A DNA stretch of 64,000 nucleotides, from assembly GCF_028368995.1 (NCBI RefSeq), contig NZ_JAQNDL010000001.1, positions 3,250,001 to 3,314,000 of the forward strand, given 5' to 3'. The notes beneath the pieces are model-generated. The model was not told the origin of the DNA. It was given only the letters and a program-made list of their open reading frames with translations, and did not search any database. Position 1 is the first letter of the stretch. Every line of letters begins with the position of its first letter. Position numbers and translations under genes: made by a program. Below, one piece after another: positions 1 to 17,148 of this stretch. This DNA is from Nannocystis bainbridge (lineage in GTDB: Bacteria > Myxococcota_A > Polyangia > Nannocystales > Nannocystaceae).

Positions 1-39
1 CGCAATTGCCGGGGCCCCGGGAGTCACTGAAACGGGGAG

Positions 40-3000
40 ATGGTCCCTCTCCGCCGCGTCCCCATTTTGACCGCCGACAAGGACATCAGCCTCGAGCAGA
101 CGGCCATCTCGGCGGACGGGCACCTGTCCGAGCCGCCGGACCGCTCGCGGGCGAGGATCGCGTTCGAGGAGACCCGCATCGGCGAGTCGAGCGCGGGCGA
201 CGAGCCGCTCGACTCGCGCCCGCCCGAGGCCGACATCGGCCTGCTCGAGACGCGCCACTCGGCGGCGCCGCACGGCGACAAGCTGCCGCGCCTCGGCGAC
301 GGCGGCGACGAGCAGCGGATGAAGGCCCTCATCAAGGGCAAGCTGTTCCGCGCCCGCAGCACGCCGATCAAGATCGGTCGCTTCACGGTGCTCGACCGCC
401 TCGGCGAGGGCGGCATGGGCGTGGTCTACACCGCGTACGACGACAAGCTCGAGCGCAAGGTCGCGGTCAAGGTCCTGCGCGGCGAGACCACCCGCGTCGA
501 CGAGACCGGGCGCCACCGACTGATGCGCGAGGCGCAGGCGATGGCCCGCCTGTCGCACCCCAACATCGTCACGGTGCACGAGGTCGGCGACTTCGAGGAC
601 CAGGTGTTCGTGGCGATGGAGTTCGTGCGCGGCATGAGCCTCGACGCGTGGATGCGCCGGCGCGACCGCTCGTGGCGCGAGGTCCTGGCGGTGTTCGTGC
701 GAGCCGGCCGCGGCCTGCAGGCGGCCCACGCGGCCGGCATCATTCACCGCGACTTCAAGCCGCACAACGTGCTCGTCGGCGACGACGGGGCGGTCAAGGT
801 CCTCGATTTCGGCCTGGCCCGGGCGATCGAGCACGCCGGCAGCGACGACCTGGCGATCACGGCCTCGAGCGGCGAGTCGGCCGGCCACGCGCTGATGGTG
901 CCGCTGACGCAGACCGGCGCGATCATGGGGACGCCGGCGTACATGGCCCCGGAGCAGCACGAGGGCCGCACGGCCAGCGCCGCCAGCGATCAGTTCGCGT
1001 TCTGCATCTCGCTGTACGAGGGGCTCTACAAGCGCCACCCGTTCTCGACCGACTCGCTGGCGAGCCTGATCAGCGACGCGATCCTCGGCCGGGTCGCGCC
1101 GGCGCCGGCGGGCTCGAAGGTGCCGTCGCGGATCTACAAGGCGCTGCAGCGCGGGCTGTCGGTCGCCACCGATCGCCGGTTCGCGTCGATGGCCGACCTG
1201 CTGACCGAGCTGGAGCGCGACCCCGAGGTCCGGCGCCGGCGTGCATTCGCCGGGACCGCGCTGGCCGGGCTGGTCGGCGCGGCCGGCTTCGGCGCCGCCG
1301 CCATGCAGCAGCCCGTGGCGGCGCCGATCTGCGACGCCGCCGCCAGCGAGCTGGCCGGGGTGTGGAGCGGCGAGCGCGGCGAGGCTGTCCATTCGGCCAT
1401 GTTGGCGACCGGGGTGCCGTACGCCGCCGACACCTGGTCCAAAGTACAGCCGCAGCTGCAGGCCTACGCCGACGCGTGGGTCGGCATGCGCGGCGAGGCG
1501 TGTACGACCCACGCCTCGGGCCACCAGTCGGACCCGCTGTTCGACCTGCGCACCGCCTGCCTCGACCAGCGCCGGGCCAGCTTCGCCGGGCTGGTCGACA
1601 CGCTGGCCTCGGCCGACGCGGTGGTGATGGAGAAGGCGATGCAGGCGCTGGCGTCGCTGCCGACGATCGAGCGCTGCGGCGACGTCGCGGCGCTGACCGC
1701 CGAGGTCGCGCCGCCCGACGATGCGCGGGCGCGGGTGCGGGTGCAGGCGGTGCGCGAGGCGCTGGCGCGGGCGGCCGTGCAGGAGCAGGCGGGCCGCTAC
1801 CACGCCGGGCTGGCGACGATCGCTTCGATGGAAGGCGAGACGGCGGCGCTCGCTTACCCGCCGCTGCGCGGCGAGGTGGCGCTGCGCCGGGGCAGCTTGC
1901 AGATGGAGGCTGGCGACTTCCCGGCCGCCGACGCGGCGTTCGGCCAGGCGCTGTGGACGGCGGTCGCCGCCGACGACGCCCGCACCGCGGCCCAGGCGGT
2001 GTCGAAGCGGATGTTCCTGCGCGCGGCTCGCATGAGCCAGCCGGCCGAGGCGCTGCGGGACCTCGAGCTGGCGCAGGCGCTGCACGTGCGGGTGAAGGAC
2101 GACGTCGAGCTGACGGCCGAGTTCGAGAACAACCTCGGCGGCGTGGCGATGATGACCGGCGACTACGCCGGGGCCCGCGAGCACATGCTGGCCGCCGTGG
2201 CCGCGCGCACCGGGGCCGGCCGCCACGACACGGTCGCCAACGCGTTCACTTACAACAACCTCGGCTACCTCGCGGCCTACCTCGGCGACGCCGACGACGC
2301 GGCCCGCTACTACGGCAGCTCGCTGCAGCTCGGCGAGCGCCTGCTGGGCGCCGCCCACCCGAACGTGCTGCTGGTGCGCAGCAACGTCGGCACCGCGCTG
2401 CAGATGCAGAACCACCTGGCCGAAAGTACATCCGTGCTGCAGGCCACGGTCGACGCCCTGCGCGAGGCCGGCGCGACCGAGACGCCGACCTACGGGTGGG
2501 CGCGGGCCCGGCTCGGCTACAACGCGCTCACCGTGCGCGACCTGCCGCGCGCGCGCGCCGACTTCGAGGCCGGCCGGGCGGCGTTCCTGGCCACCGATCC
2601 CGACGAGACCAGCGCCCGCGAGGCCCTGTTCGGGCTCGGCCTGCTGGCCGCCGCGGAGCGCGACGTGAGCGGCGCGCAGGCGATCTACGACGACATCGTC
2701 GATCGCATGGAGCGCCGCTTCGGCGCCGACCACCCCGAGGCCCTGGTCGCCCGCGTGCGCTTCGGCGAGGCGCTGCTGCGGGCCGAGCGCCCGCGCGAGG
2801 CGCTACCGCAGGCCGAGCGCGTGACCGCGAAGTGCGAAGAGGCGACGCCCGACATGGCGGTGCTGTGCGCCGACGCGGCGCGTTTGACCGGCGACGCCCG
2901 CCTGGCCCTCGGTGAGGGCGAGGCGGCGAGCGAGCCGCTGCGCCGGGCGCTGGCGCTCTACGAGCAGGTGCAGGGCGCGTCGAGCCCGGAGATCGTGGCG

Positions 3001-3288
3001 ACGCTGCGGCTGCTCGGCGAGTCGGCGCTGGCGCTGGGCCGCCGCGAGGAGGCGGTCACCCACCTGCGCCGCGCCGCCACGCTCGCGGCCGCCGGCTTCG
3101 ACGCCGACCACCCGGACCTGGCCCGCACGCAATTCAGCCTGGCCCGCGCGCTGGCCGACGGCGGCGCAGCGACCCCGGAGGCCCGCGACCTGGCCGACAC
3201 GGCGCTGGCCGCCTACAAGCGCCGCGGCGAGGCGTTCGCCCCCGAGTCGCAGGCGATCGCGGGCTGGCTGGCGACGCTCCCGGCCTGA
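40..3288 (+). CDS. Ser/Thr protein kinase, single TM, C-terminal TPR region
   Basis: Hanks-type kinase of the transmembrane myxobacterial class. The kinase domain follows a disordered N terminus of about 110 residues. Visible motifs are the glycine loop GEGGMG (122-127), the VAVKV lysine, HRDFKPHN (H236) and DFG (D256), then YMAPEQ. All catalytic residues are present, so it should be active. One hydrophobic segment near 402-425 would anchor it, and the remaining ~650 residues are Ala/Leu/Arg-rich helical pairs typical of TPRs, probably on the far side of the membrane. An in-frame TGA at 28-30 limits the start to inside the window. ATG 40 has a GGGGAG directly abutting it, which is unusually close, so a slightly later start is possible. 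No partner gene is visible upstream. Substrates are unknown. Confidence 0.9.
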   Translation: MVPLRRVPILTADKDISLEQTAISADGHLSEPPDRSRARIAFEETRIGESSAGDEPLDSRPPEADIGLLETRHSAAPHGDKLPRLGDGGDEQRMKALIKGKLFRARSTPIKIGRFTVLDRLGEGGMGVVYTAYDDKLERKVAVKVLRGETTRVDETGRHRLMREAQAMARLSHPNIVTVHEVGDFEDQVFVAMEFVRGMSLDAWMRRRDRSWREVLAVFVRAGRGLQAAHAAGIIHRDFKPHNVLVGDDGAVKVLDFGLARAIEHAGSDDLAITASSGESAGHALMVPLTQTGAIMGTPAYMAPEQHEGRTASAASDQFAFCISLYEGLYKRHPFSTDSLASLISDAILGRVAPAPAGSKVPSRIYKALQRGLSVATDRRFASMADLLTELERDPEVRRRRAFAGTALAGLVGAAGFGAAAMQQPVAAPICDAAASELAGVWSGERGEAVHSAMLATGVPYAADTWSKVQPQLQAYADAWVGMRGEACTTHASGHQSDPLFDLRTACLDQRRASFAGLVDTLASADAVVMEKAMQALASLPTIERCGDVAALTAEVAPPDDARARVRVQAVREALARAAVQEQAGRYHAGLATIASMEGETAALAYPPLRGEVALRRGSLQMEAGDFPAADAAFGQALWTAVAADDARTAAQAVSKRMFLRAARMSQPAEALRDLELAQALHVRVKDDVELTAEFENNLGGVAMMTGDYAGAREHMLAAVAARTGAGRHDTVANAFTYNNLGYLAAYLGDADDAARYYGSSLQLGERLLGAAHPNVLLVRSNVGTALQMQNHLAESTSVLQATVDALREAGATETPTYGWARARLGYNALTVRDLPRARADFEAGRAAFLATDPDETSAREALFGLGLLAAAERDVSGAQAIYDDIVDRMERRFGADHPEALVARVRFGEALLRAERPREALPQAERVTAKCEEATPDMAVLCADAARLTGDARLALGEGEAASEPLRRALALYEQVQGASSPEIVATLRLLGESALALGRREEAVTHLRRAATLAAAGFDADHPDLARTQFSLARALADGGAATPEARDLADTALAAYKRRGEAFAPESQAIAGWLATLPA

Positions 3289-3660
3289 CCCGAAGGACAG
3301 GCGATCGGAGGTCGCCGCCGGCCTGACCCGAAGGACAGGCGAGCGCAGGTCGTCGCCGGCCTGACCCGAAGGACAGGCGAGCGCAGGTCGTCGCCGGCCT
3401 GACCCGAAGGACAGACGAGCACAGGTCGTCGCCGACATGACCCAAAGGACATGCGGACGGAGGTTGGCCCGACCTGACTCGAGGAACAGGGGAGCACAGG
3501 TCGTATGGACATGACTCCAAGGACATGTGCGTGCGGCGCCGGACGGCAGCGCTGCCGATGACCCTAAGGACAGGCGAGCACAGGTCGCCCGCGACATGAC
3601 CCGCAGGACATGTAGTCGGGACGTCTCGCCGCGGCGCCGCGGCTGGCCCGAAGGACATCT
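3283..3660. repeat. 38-bp tandem repeat array with degenerate flanking copies
   Basis: Four near-identical 38-bp units start at 3283, 3321, 3359 and 3397. Degenerate 37-bp copies start at 3435 and 3472, and broken copies run to about 3660. Each unit carries an imperfect palindrome CTGACC-CGAA-GGACAG, one base away from the TGTCC-N4-GGACA family found across the window. The array fills the convergent gap between the kinase stop and the RT operon terminator; the first unit overlaps the kinase stop codon. No spacers of the CRISPR kind are present. Confidence 0.93.
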
Positions 3661-3671
3661 CACCGGAACCA

Positions 3672-3708
3672 CAAAAGCGAACGCCGCCCGGGCGTGGCCA
3701 GGGCGGCG
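3672..3708 (-). terminator. Rho-independent terminator of the retron operon
   Basis: Read on the minus strand, an 8-bp perfect stem CGCCGCCC/GGGCGGCG with an 11-nt loop (3682-3708) is followed by TTCGCTTTTG. It lies 37 nt after the RT stop codon. A second smaller hairpin (3723-3739, 7-bp stem) lies between them. Confidence 0.7.
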
Positions 3709-3744
3709 GATCGTCAGCCAGTCCGCCGCATCGCGGCGGCCGGG

Positions 3745-5046
3745 CTACACGCGGTCGAGCGCCGCGAGCAGCTGCTTCCCGAGCTTCTTGTCGGTCATGT
3801 AGATGTAGGCGATCCGTCCGGCCAGGCTGGACAGCGTCTCGCCTTCCTTCAGCGGCTTGCCGTGGGCCAGGTTGTGCACGGCGGCCCGGACCTCGCGCTT
3901 GAACTCGCGGGTGACCCGGGGACCCTGCTTGCCGTTGACCACCAGGCCGGTGACCTGCTGGCGGCCGCCGGAGCGGTGCACGCGGGTCTTGTCCGGGTGG
4001 ACGGTGAAGCCCTCGGCGGCGGCGATGATCGAGATCCCGCCGAGCAGCCCGCCGACGTGCGGCTTGCCCTTGTGCTCGTTGGGCAGGCTGAACGTCAGGT
4101 CGTCGGCGTAGCGCGTGTATCGCCAGCCGAGCTTCTTGGCCAGGCCCTGCAGGCGGCGGTCGAGCCGCAGGCACAGCGTGTTGGTGATCGCCGGGCTGGT
4201 CGGGGCCCCCTGCGGCAGGCAACGTGGCCCGAGGGACAGGTAGTAGGTCGTGCCCTCGACCTCGGCCACGTGGCGCGGCGCCTCGGTGCACAGCAGCGCC
4301 AGCAGGGTCGCGATCTGCTCGCGGTAGCCGGCCTTGCGGAACACCCCCTTGACCCGCGGCAGCGTCACCGTCGGGAAGAAGTCCTTGAGGTCGACCTTCA
4401 GCAGGATCTGCGAGTCGCGGTGGACCGCCGCGTTGGTGGCCGTCGAGCGGCCGTGCAGGAACCCGTGGGCCGCCCCGTGGACCGGCAGGCGCTCCACCAC
4501 CTCGCGCAAGATCCACCGCTGCGCCGCCTTGAGCGTGCGGTGCGGGGCCCAGATCGCGCGCTTGCTGCCGTCGCGCTTGGGGATCTCGAACCGGTAGTAG
4601 TTGAGCTTCGTCGCCGCGTCGCGGTGGTACGCGAGGCGGCGCAGCTCGGCGATGCTGACCCCGAGCGCCTCGGCCAGCTCCTTCGGCTTGTCGAGCCTCG
4701 GCAGCTCGTTCTCCGCCTGGCGCTCCTCGGCGCCGGGCAGGTCCCACTTGTCGTGGTCGAGCTGGTCGTTCCAGAACACGCCCTCGCCGAGGTGGACCAG
4801 GTGCGAGGCCTTGTAGGCGAGCCACGCCTCCTTGGCCAGGCGCCGCTTCTCGGCCGCCTCGTCCTTGAGCGTCTTCTTGTAGCGCTCGAGCTCGGCCTTG
4901 CTCATGCTGTCGGTCGGCTTGCGCTCGACCAGGTAGCCCTTCTCCTTGAGCTGGGCCTCGATGTACTTGTCGCGCCCGCCCGCCGACTCGACGGCGCGCC
5001 AGGTCTCGAGCATGCGGCTGTAATCAATGCGGTTGGTATTCGCCAT
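3745..5046 (-). CDS. Retron-type reverse transcriptase
   Basis: 433-aa RT with about 130 residues ahead of the polymerase domain, as in myxobacterial retron RTs. Motifs in order: N205-A-A-V-H209 (the retron NAxxH signature), VDLKDFF (catalytic D219), LPQGAPTSP, YADD at 313-316 (catalytic aspartates) and V365-T-G (the retron VTG signature). These mark it as a retron RT rather than a group II intron or DGR enzyme. It is the last gene of a four-gene operon; its ATG is 6 bp after the TAG of the SWIM gene. The usual place for the msr-msd RNA, directly upstream of the RT, is therefore occupied by coding sequence. A one-mismatch copy of the window's palindrome (4225-4238) encodes the LSLGPRC just before LPQG. 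Likely role: make msDNA that is sensed or held by the partner proteins in anti-phage defence (family inference). Confidence 0.92.
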   Translation of the reverse strand: MANTNRIDYSRMLETWRAVESAGGRDKYIEAQLKEKGYLVERKPTDSMSKAELERYKKTLKDEAAEKRRLAKEAWLAYKASHLVHLGEGVFWNDQLDHDKWDLPGAEERQAENELPRLDKPKELAEALGVSIAELRRLAYHRDAATKLNYYRFEIPKRDGSKRAIWAPHRTLKAAQRWILREVVERLPVHGAAHGFLHGRSTATNAAVHRDSQILLKVDLKDFFPTVTLPRVKGVFRKAGYREQIATLLALLCTEAPRHVAEVEGTTYYLSLGPRCLPQGAPTSPAITNTLCLRLDRRLQGLAKKLGWRYTRYADDLTFSLPNEHKGKPHVGGLLGGISIIAAAEGFTVHPDKTRVHRSGGRQQVTGLVVNGKQGPRVTREFKREVRAAVHNLAHGKPLKEGETLSSLAGRIAYIYMTDKKLGKQLLAALDRV

Positions 5047-5052
5047 GATGGT

Positions 5053-6959
5053 CTACCCCGCGCTCCCGTCGAGAAACCCGCGCGCCTCGAGGTCGTCGAC
5101 GCGCTCGAAGAAGGCCGCTCGCGCCTCGGCGACCGAGCCGAACACGAAGCTCTGGACCCGCAGCTTGGCCGCTCCACGCGGGCCCCAGCGGATCCGGAGG
5201 CGCTGGCGGTCCAGCGACAGCTGCACGATCTCCTCCGACTCGCCCGTCGCCCCGGCCGCCACCGGCAAGCGCCGCGCGTAGGTCCGGGTCTCGAGCGTGA
5301 TCGTCCCGCGCTCCGAGCCGCGGGCCTGACGGCGCCGCTCCTCCTCCTGCGCCTGGGCGATCCGCAGCGCGATCAGGTGGGCGCACGGGCCCTCCTTCAG
5401 CTTGTGCTTGCGGTAGAACGCGCAGGTGCACTCGGCCCCGCGCACGCGGCCGTCGTCGTCGAGCGTCAGCTGCGGCCGGTAGTCGCGGCGGTCGGCGGTC
5501 ACGGTGACCTTGCCGGTCAGCTCGAGGCCGACGCCGTAGATCCGGTTCTCGCTGGCGATCTTGACCGCGCCCTTGGCCACCAGGTCGTGCGCCACCTTCT
5601 CGCGAGCGTTGCGGTAGACCAGGCGGCTCAGGTCGATCGCGCCGCCGAGCAGCGGGCGGTAGCGGTAGCGGTCTTCGGACAGGTCGTACATCACCTGGCC
5701 GTGCTGGCAGGCCTTCTGCAGCGCCGCGCGCACGTCGGCGATCGGCTTCTTGGTGCTCTTGGCCAGCTCGTCCGCGGACGCCACCCACACCTCGCCGAGC
5801 TTCTTCAGCACCGCCGAGAGCACGGCCGCCGCCTCCTCGCCGCGGTCGCGCGGCAGCAGTTGGTCGAAGCCGACCGCCTGCGACCAGTTGGCCGAGGTGA
5901 AGCCCGACAGGCCGAGCGTGAAGGTCACCGGGCCGGCGCGCAGCACGTAGAAGCTGGGCAGGCCCGAGCCGAGCAGGTGGATGTCGACGGTCTCGACGAA
6001 CGGCAGCAGGCGGCGCAGCAGGCTCAGGCGCCGGCGGCCCCAGATCCGCACCAGCGCCGGCTGGCGGCCGGTGAACGGGCCCGCGCTGGTGGCGAGCACC
6101 AGCTCCCACGGCTCGAGCACCAGCCGCGGCGGCTCGCCGGGCACCAGCTCGACGCGGACGCCGCGGCCGCCCTGCTTCTTGTCGGCGTTGAGCCGCAGGT
6201 GGCGCAGCACGTTGTAGAGGTCGATCGCGGCGATGCGGACCGCGGTGGTCGGCAGCGTCGCCGCCGCTTGCACCTGCAAGAACCCGCGCAGCCAGCTGTC
6301 GGGCAGCTGGATCGACTTCTCGATCACCGGCGGGCGCGTCGCGTCGCTGGCGACGCTGACCGCGTCGACGCCGATCGACAGCTTCGTCTCACGATAGCTG
6401 CGGATCCGCTGCACCCCGTCGAACAGCGCCTTGCTGTAGTCGACGTTGGTGGTGCCGTGCTGCAGCTCACCGCTGCGGTCGATGGCCGACCAGTCGATCG
6501 CCATCTGCGCGTAGGCGCCCTCGTCCTTGCTGAACACCTCGAACAGCAGCTTGTCGGGGTGCACGGTGACGACCGGGTCGAGCACCACCCACGCCGACGG
6601 GTCGTTGCGCGCCAGCCAGTCGAAGTAGGCCTGCTGGGCCTGCCACGCGCTCTGCCCGGCGGTCTGCTTCTTCAGCCGCTGGTAGGCGAGGTAGGCCGTC
6701 CTGTCCTTCGGGACATAACGGAAGTCCGAGCTGACGACCTCGTACATCGCCGACAGCGCCTCGCGCACCAGCAGCGGCTGCTTGACGGTGCCCTCGGCCC
6801 GCACCGGCGGTCGCTCGGTGTTGACGAAGATCTGTAGCTTCGCCGAGCTCTCGCCCGCCTCGAGCTGGCTGGCGCCGGCGTAGCCGAGGCGGACCGGCGT
6901 CCGCGGGTCGGTGAGCTGCTCCTCGGGCTTGCTCGACTCCGGTTCCTTGGTTTCCTCGC

Positions 6960-6963
<4 letters not shown>
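5053..6963 (-). CDS. Winged-helix / SWIM zinc finger / WGR protein (retron partner)
   Basis: 636 aa. A SWIM zinc finger CxC-x12-CxH is complete: C512, C514, C527, H529. A winged-helix-like segment lies just before it (about 391-441). The last ~55 residues contain RIRWGPRG followed by the FxSxxEAxxxF pattern of a WGR domain. The ~390-residue N-terminal region is unrecognised. SWIM fingers bind nucleic acid or protein; WGR domains occur in PARPs, where they read DNA ends. The start is GTG, overlapping the upstream stop as GTGA (6960-6963), so translation is coupled. The combination matches the WHSWIM partner I recall for type XIII retrons. An exact copy of the palindrome family (6702-6715) lies in frame near the N terminus and encodes VPKDR. 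Confidence 0.85.
6702..6715. repeat. TGTCC-N4-GGACA palindrome (coding)
   Basis: Exact 14-bp copy, spacer TTCG, inside the SWIM-protein gene. Confidence 0.9.
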
Positions 6964-13651
<6,688 letters not shown>

Positions 13652-13652
<1 letters not shown>

Positions 13653-16600
13653 CAGGCGGCCTCCGGCGAGAGCTTGAGCTCGGGGTGAGCGGCGCCGACG
13701 CGGGCGAGGGCGACCAGGCAGGCCGCGCGCTCGCTGGCGCCGCGCGAGCCCATGAATTCGACCAGCACCGGCCCGGCCAGCGCCGCGAACACGGCGTCGG
13801 CCTCGGCCAGGTCGCGCATCGCCTCGACCAGCGCCAGCTTGGCCTTGCGCGCCGGCAGCGGCCGCAGCTTCCTGGCCTTCGGGGCATGTTCTTCGGGCAA
13901 GGTCACGACCTCGGCGTCGGCCTGCTTGGCCTCCGCGCTCGGCTTGGTCGGCGGGATCGTGAACAGCAGCCGGCGCATGAAGTCGCGCAGCGCCTCACCC
14001 GGGGCCGGCAGCCCGGTCGGGCGGACCGGCGCGCCCCGGCCCTCCGGCGGCTCGAGCTCCGCCTTCTTGGCAGTCGCGCCCGCGCTCGCCTTGGGCCCGG
14101 GCGCGGCCTTCTGCTCGGGCCGCGGCGCCGGCTTCCAGCCATCGGTGATGCCGCGGTCGCGGTACAGGTGCCAGATCGTGCGGACCACGAAGGCGACGAC
14201 GTGGCGGTCGGGGCTCTCGCTCAGGCGGAACAGCTCCTCGGGGATCGCCAGGCGAGCGTCGCGGCGGACCAGGCCCATGCCGATCGCGCGCACCTCGGGG
14301 ATCAGCGACTCGCAGAACGGGTAGACCGCGGCCGGCGTCAGCGTGGTCGGGTCGATGCGGAAGCGCTTGTTGTCGGCGTTGTCCTCGGCGAACAGCGCCT
14401 TGGCGAGGAACTCGCGGACCTCCGAGTACGGCGACTCGACCACGCCGAGCAGCTCGGACAGCGGCGGCGACCAGCGGGCCAGCTCCCAGCGCGCGAGCTC
14501 GAGGCCGAACTGGCGCACGGGCGCGCGGGTGTCGGTGAGCAGCGGCTTGACCCGCGCCCACGACAGGAACTCGGCCGGGATCTCGGCGCCCGGATCGACC
14601 GGGCGATCGGTGGTGGCGAGGCTGATGTCGGGGTGATGGCGGCGGATGTACTGGCGGGCGAAGTCGGCCTGCGGCGCGTCGGCCGGGCCGGGGCCGGTGG
14701 CCATCTCCCACAGCCGCTCGCAGCCGGCCTGCACCGAGTCGCCGCTGAAGCTGCGCTGCTCGCCGGCCAGCATCTGCAAGAACGCGGTCTCGGAGATGAT
14801 CTTGATCGGCGCGCCCTTCTCGACCAGCTTCTCGGCGGCGACCTGCTTGCTGCCCTTGCGGCCCTGGCCGTACAGCGGCGAGCCGTCGTCGCCGATGACC
14901 AGGTAGTCGAGCTTGGCGGTGACGCTGCCGGAGTTCTTGCCCTTGGCCGCGGTGACCTTCTCCTCGGCGTCGTCGCGCTTCATCGTCGCCAGCTTGCCGG
15001 TGAAGAGGAAGGTCTTGCCGCCGAGGTCGATGGTCTTGCTGCCCTTGGCCGCCTCGGCCTTCGGGGCCTCCTCGGACTTGGGCGCGAAGTCGGCGGGCAC
15101 CAGCGCCTTGGTCATGTATTCGAGGGCGAAGTTGCGGTACTGCGACTCGGGCCGCAGCGCCAGCAGCATCAACCAGTCGAACCCGAGCTGGCTCGGCCGG
15201 AACCGGCGCACGTCGCTGAGGAAGGCCAGCGCGGTGGCGGCCAGGCCCTCGTCGAAGCGGAGCTCGCGGGCCCACGGGCGGCCGCTGGCGATCAGCTCCG
15301 CGATCCACTTGTCCTCGGCCCAGGTCGGCTGGAACGCGACCGCGCGCCAGAACCCGGCGTCGATGTCCTCGGCCTTGATCTTGTCCTCGGAGATCCACTT
15401 CAACAGGGTCGGCCGCGCGTGCGGGTGCAGGACCATGCGGGCGAGGAAGTCCTTGCCGAGCTCCTCGCGCGGGAACTGCGACAGGGCGTCGAGGGCGAAG
15501 CTGGTGGCGCTCGCGGAGATCCGCGGGTCGTCGAGCAGGTCGCGGAAGAAGTCGGCGCCGAGCGTCTTGAAGCTGTGGACCTTGGTCAGCAGCTCCGAGG
15601 CGAACGCGAACACCTTCTGCCGGCTATCGAGCAGGCGGTCGGCGAACCACGCCGGGGTCAGCTCGCGCGCGCTGAAGTGCTTGCGCAGCGCGGCGACGGC
15701 GAGGTCGTGGCCGTGCTGGGTGCCGAGCAGGCGACCCCAGGCGTCGAGGCCGATGTCCTTGCGCGGGTCACGGTCGCCGAGCAGGGTCGCGACCAGCTTG
15801 CGCACCTCGGCGTTGCTGTTGTTGGCCAGCAAGATCAGGCGGTCGAGCGGCAGGTCGCGCGCGTGGGTGCGGGCGTAGTTGGCCGCGTAGGCGCGGGCCG
15901 CGTCGGCGCGCGAGTCGAGCAGCTGCAGCACCGGCTCGTGCAGGCCGAGCTCGCGGAAGCTGCCCTGGTCGAACTTCGGCACGTTGCCGAGCAGCCAGAT
16001 CACGAACTCGTCGACGGTGCCCGAGCCGACCGCGATCAGCCGCGCCGCCCACGGCGCCTCGACCTCGCGCAGGTTGGCGCGGAAGTCGGTCTTCAGCGCC
16101 TGCACCGTGAACTTGCGGACCTGCTCCGAGCGCGCCCGCTCGAGCAGCTGCAGCACCGGCCGCGGGGTCCGCCGCCACAGCTCGGCGAAGGCGCGCTCGC
16201 TCAGCTGCGGCTGGCCCGAGCGGTACAGCTTGAAGTTGCGGCGCGTGTACTTCTTGGTCTCGTGATGGAGGATGTGGTTGTAGACCCACGTGTTCTGCCA
16301 CGTGGTGCTGTCCTCGTAGTGGCGCAGCACCGCCACCGCGCCGTCGACGTAGGCCGGCGCGGCCGCCTCGCCGAGGCGCCGCAGGTACCGCCACGCGCGC
16401 CGCACCAGGTAGCCGAGCGTCGGCCGCGAAATCTCGCCGACCTTGCGCTGCTTGGTCGCGAACGCGTGGTCGAAGCGGACCGCCAGCGCGCCGAGGATCT
16501 CGACGTCGCCCTTGGCCTCGGCCTCCTTGAAGATCTGCTTGAGCCCGCGCCACGGGCCCCACCGCAGCGGGACCTTCTGGATCACGTCGAGCAGCGCGGC

Positions 16601-16930
16601 CCGCTCGTAGGCGCCGTCCGAGCGCTTCCACAGATCGAGCAGGACCTCGTGCAGCTGCAGCCGCGGCGGCAGCGGGGTCTCGGCCTCCTTGGCCTCGAGC
16701 GCGCGCATGCTGTCGATGCGGTAGCGGGCCCGCTCCTGCGGCTTGGAGCGCGTGAACTTCCAGCTCGTCAGGTGCTGGCTGAAGCTCGCGAAGGTGAGCG
16801 CGCCCTCCCGCGGCGGTTTGTCGGGCCGCGGGTCGGCGGCGCCGGCGAGGCTCACGATCAAGGTGGACAGTTCCGGGTCGCGGCTGTCCCACGCGCGGCG
16901 GATATCATCGAGGCTGAGTTCGAGGGCCAT
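13652..16930 (-). CDS. Helical-repeat protein with internal BRCT domain (first gene of retron operon)
   Basis: 1092 aa from ATG 16930. This start is chosen because GGGAG lies 6 nt upstream and the protein begins cleanly; an ORF extension to 17014 lacks a good ribosome site. The N-terminal ~600 residues and the C terminus are alpha-helical, ARM/HEAT-like and poorly conserved. At about 634-718 there is a BRCT domain of the NAD-dependent ligase type: LGGKTFLFTGKL, then SVTAKLDYLVIGD, then KGSKQVAAEKL. BRCT domains bind phosphopeptides or DNA ends and nicks. A Pro/Ala/Lys linker follows near residue 970. It overlaps the next gene by one base (TGATG). I do not recognise the full-length protein. 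Together with the WGR domain encoded downstream it gives the operon two PARP-associated DNA-break reading modules. Confidence 0.8.
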
Positions 16931-17007
16931 CGCCTGCTCCCGAGAAGGGGAGCCGGAGCATGCCGCGATACGTCGTAGGCTTTCAACTGTCGCGGTCGCG
17001 CCCAGGC

Positions 17008-17021
17008 TGTCCATTTGGACA
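17008..17021. repeat. TGTCC-N4-GGACA palindrome (divergent promoter region)
   Basis: Exact copy, spacer ATTT, extended to CTGTCC/GGACAG. It lies in the gap between the retron operon start (minus) and the lipoprotein gene at 17149 (plus), so it could act as an operator for either. Confidence 0.85.
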
Positions 17022-17148
17022 GGTGATGCGCTCGATCCCGCGCCGCGATCGGGGCATCCCCCGGCATTTGGGTGGCGCTCGCGGGGCCATCCTTGCAGGT
17101 ACAGATCGCTCCGAGATCCTCCGCGCGGCCCGTGATAAAAGCTTCGGC

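Noticed and set aside
6..2915. Plus-strand ORF in another frame of the first kinase
   Set aside because: Arg/Gly/Pro-rich shadow; the kinase frame has all catalytic motifs.
3283..3434. CRISPR array
   Set aside because: Units are contiguous 38-bp repeats without unique spacers and no cas genes are near.
3134..4825. Minus ORF through the 38-bp array encoding repeats such as SGQAGGDLRSPVLRV
   Set aside because: Out of frame with the RT it overlaps, and the repeated peptide is only the DNA repeat read through; no start signal.
3283..5046. Diversity-generating retroelement
   Set aside because: The RT has retron NAxxH and VTG motifs, and I see no template/variable repeat pair with A-specific changes.
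13685..16978. Long plus-strand ORF opposite the BRCT gene
   Set aside because: Same mirror effect; the BRCT domain on the minus strand settles the coding strand.
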